A stretch of DNA of 7,948 bases from CAYNLY01 sp964398225. GTDB taxonomy: Bacteria > Pseudomonadota > Zetaproteobacteria > Mariprofundales > Mariprofundaceae. Below the pieces are notes generated by a model. It saw nothing but the letters and a program-made list of their open reading frames with translations. It had not been told where the DNA came from and searched no databases. Positions 7,749-7,948 of this stretch are shown in pieces. The stretch lies in NCBI GenBank assembly GCA_964398225.1, contig CAYNLY010000059.1, positions 1 to 7,948 of the forward strand. Direction: 5' to 3'. The position numbers and the translations under genes were made by a program. How positions within the stretch are numbered: the stretch's first letter is position 1; every line of letters begins with the position of its first letter.

Positions 7749-7948
7749 CTAGAGCCCCGCATCCTCGCGCAGGGCCTCGGCGCGGTCCGTGCGCTCCCAG
7801 GAAAACTCGGGAAGCTCGCGGCCGAAGTGCCCATAGGCGGCCGTCTTGCGGTAGATCGGACGCACAAGATCGAGCATTTGCGAAATGCCGTACGGCGTGA
7901 GATCGAAATGGCGCCGCACAAGCTCGGCGATTTTGTCCTCCTCGATCT
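7749..7948 (-). CDS. metK: S-adenosylmethionine synthetase, C-terminal 65 residues (5' end outside window)
   Basis: Makes S-adenosylmethionine from methionine and ATP. Hand translation of the minus strand, stop TAG at 7751-7749, gives 65 residues. These include HFDLTPYGISQMLDL, then RPIYRKTAAYGHFGRE, and end SWERTDRAEALREDAGL. This is the C-terminal region of MetK; the TAAYGHFGR block is highly conserved in the family. Compared with E. coli, a slightly longer ELPEFSWE replaces EHFPWE. The rest of the gene (expected total ~385-395 residues) is beyond the right edge. No terminator separates it from the riboswitch and ahcY, so read-through transcription from metK into ahcY is possible; I could not find a convincing separate promoter. 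Confidence 0.96.
   Translation of the reverse strand, partial: IEEDKIAELVRRHFDLTPYGISQMLDLVRPIYRKTAAYGHFGRELPEFSWERTDRAEALREDAGL

Overview
All recognisable genes lie on the minus strand. Read in transcription order (high to low coordinates), the window holds the 3' end of metK, a SAH riboswitch, ahcY, a small secreted EF-hand/dockerin-like protein, a compact terminator-plus-promoter junction, and then most of an F1Fo ATP synthase operon: atpI-atpB-atpE-atpF-atpH-atpA-atpG-atpD. The last gene, atpD, runs off the left edge. Base composition is high-GC and codon third positions are strongly G/C. The gene order, a 513-residue alpha subunit collinear with the E. coli protein, a proteobacterial-type 470-residue SAH hydrolase and a SAH riboswitch together point to a proteobacterium, most likely gamma- or beta-proteobacterial in the broad sense. 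I cannot name the genus.

Right part (about 5983-7948): the methionine/SAM cycle. MetK makes S-adenosylmethionine. AhcY hydrolyses the S-adenosylhomocysteine left by methyltransferases. The 97-nt gap between them carries an RNA element that matches the SAH riboswitch in its conserved sequence and in its pairing: a P1 helix, an inner hairpin and a six-base-pair pseudoknot. Directly after it is a perfect 8-bp hairpin whose 3' arm contains the first two G's of the ahcY Shine-Dalgarno sequence. The two C's that pair with those G's are also used by the pseudoknot, which gives a readable ON-switch model. ahcY is joined by a one-base TGATG overlap to an 84-codon gene for a predicted exported protein with a single calcium-loop motif, which I cannot assign to a named family.

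Junction (about 5884-5982): a bulged GC-rich hairpin ending in ATTTT looks like the terminator of the ahcY unit. A -35/-10-like pair with a 17-nt spacer overlaps its upstream arm and could start the atp operon.

Left part (1-5883): the ATP synthase. Fo subunits a, c and b come first, then F1 subunits delta, alpha, gamma and beta; atpC (epsilon) would be expected beyond position 1. The catalytic and proton-path residues that can be checked are intact: Walker A in alpha and beta, the beta catalytic Glu, the alpha arginine finger, the subunit a Arg and the subunit c Glu. Several genes use GTG starts, and spacing is tight (one-base overlap to 67 nt). No stretch over 300 bases lacks a gene; the longest gap is the one carrying the riboswitch or the atpI leader, each about 100 nt. 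No tRNA, rRNA, mobile element or CRISPR array was seen. The atp genes are ordinary. The RNA switch and the small calcium-loop protein deserve the attention.
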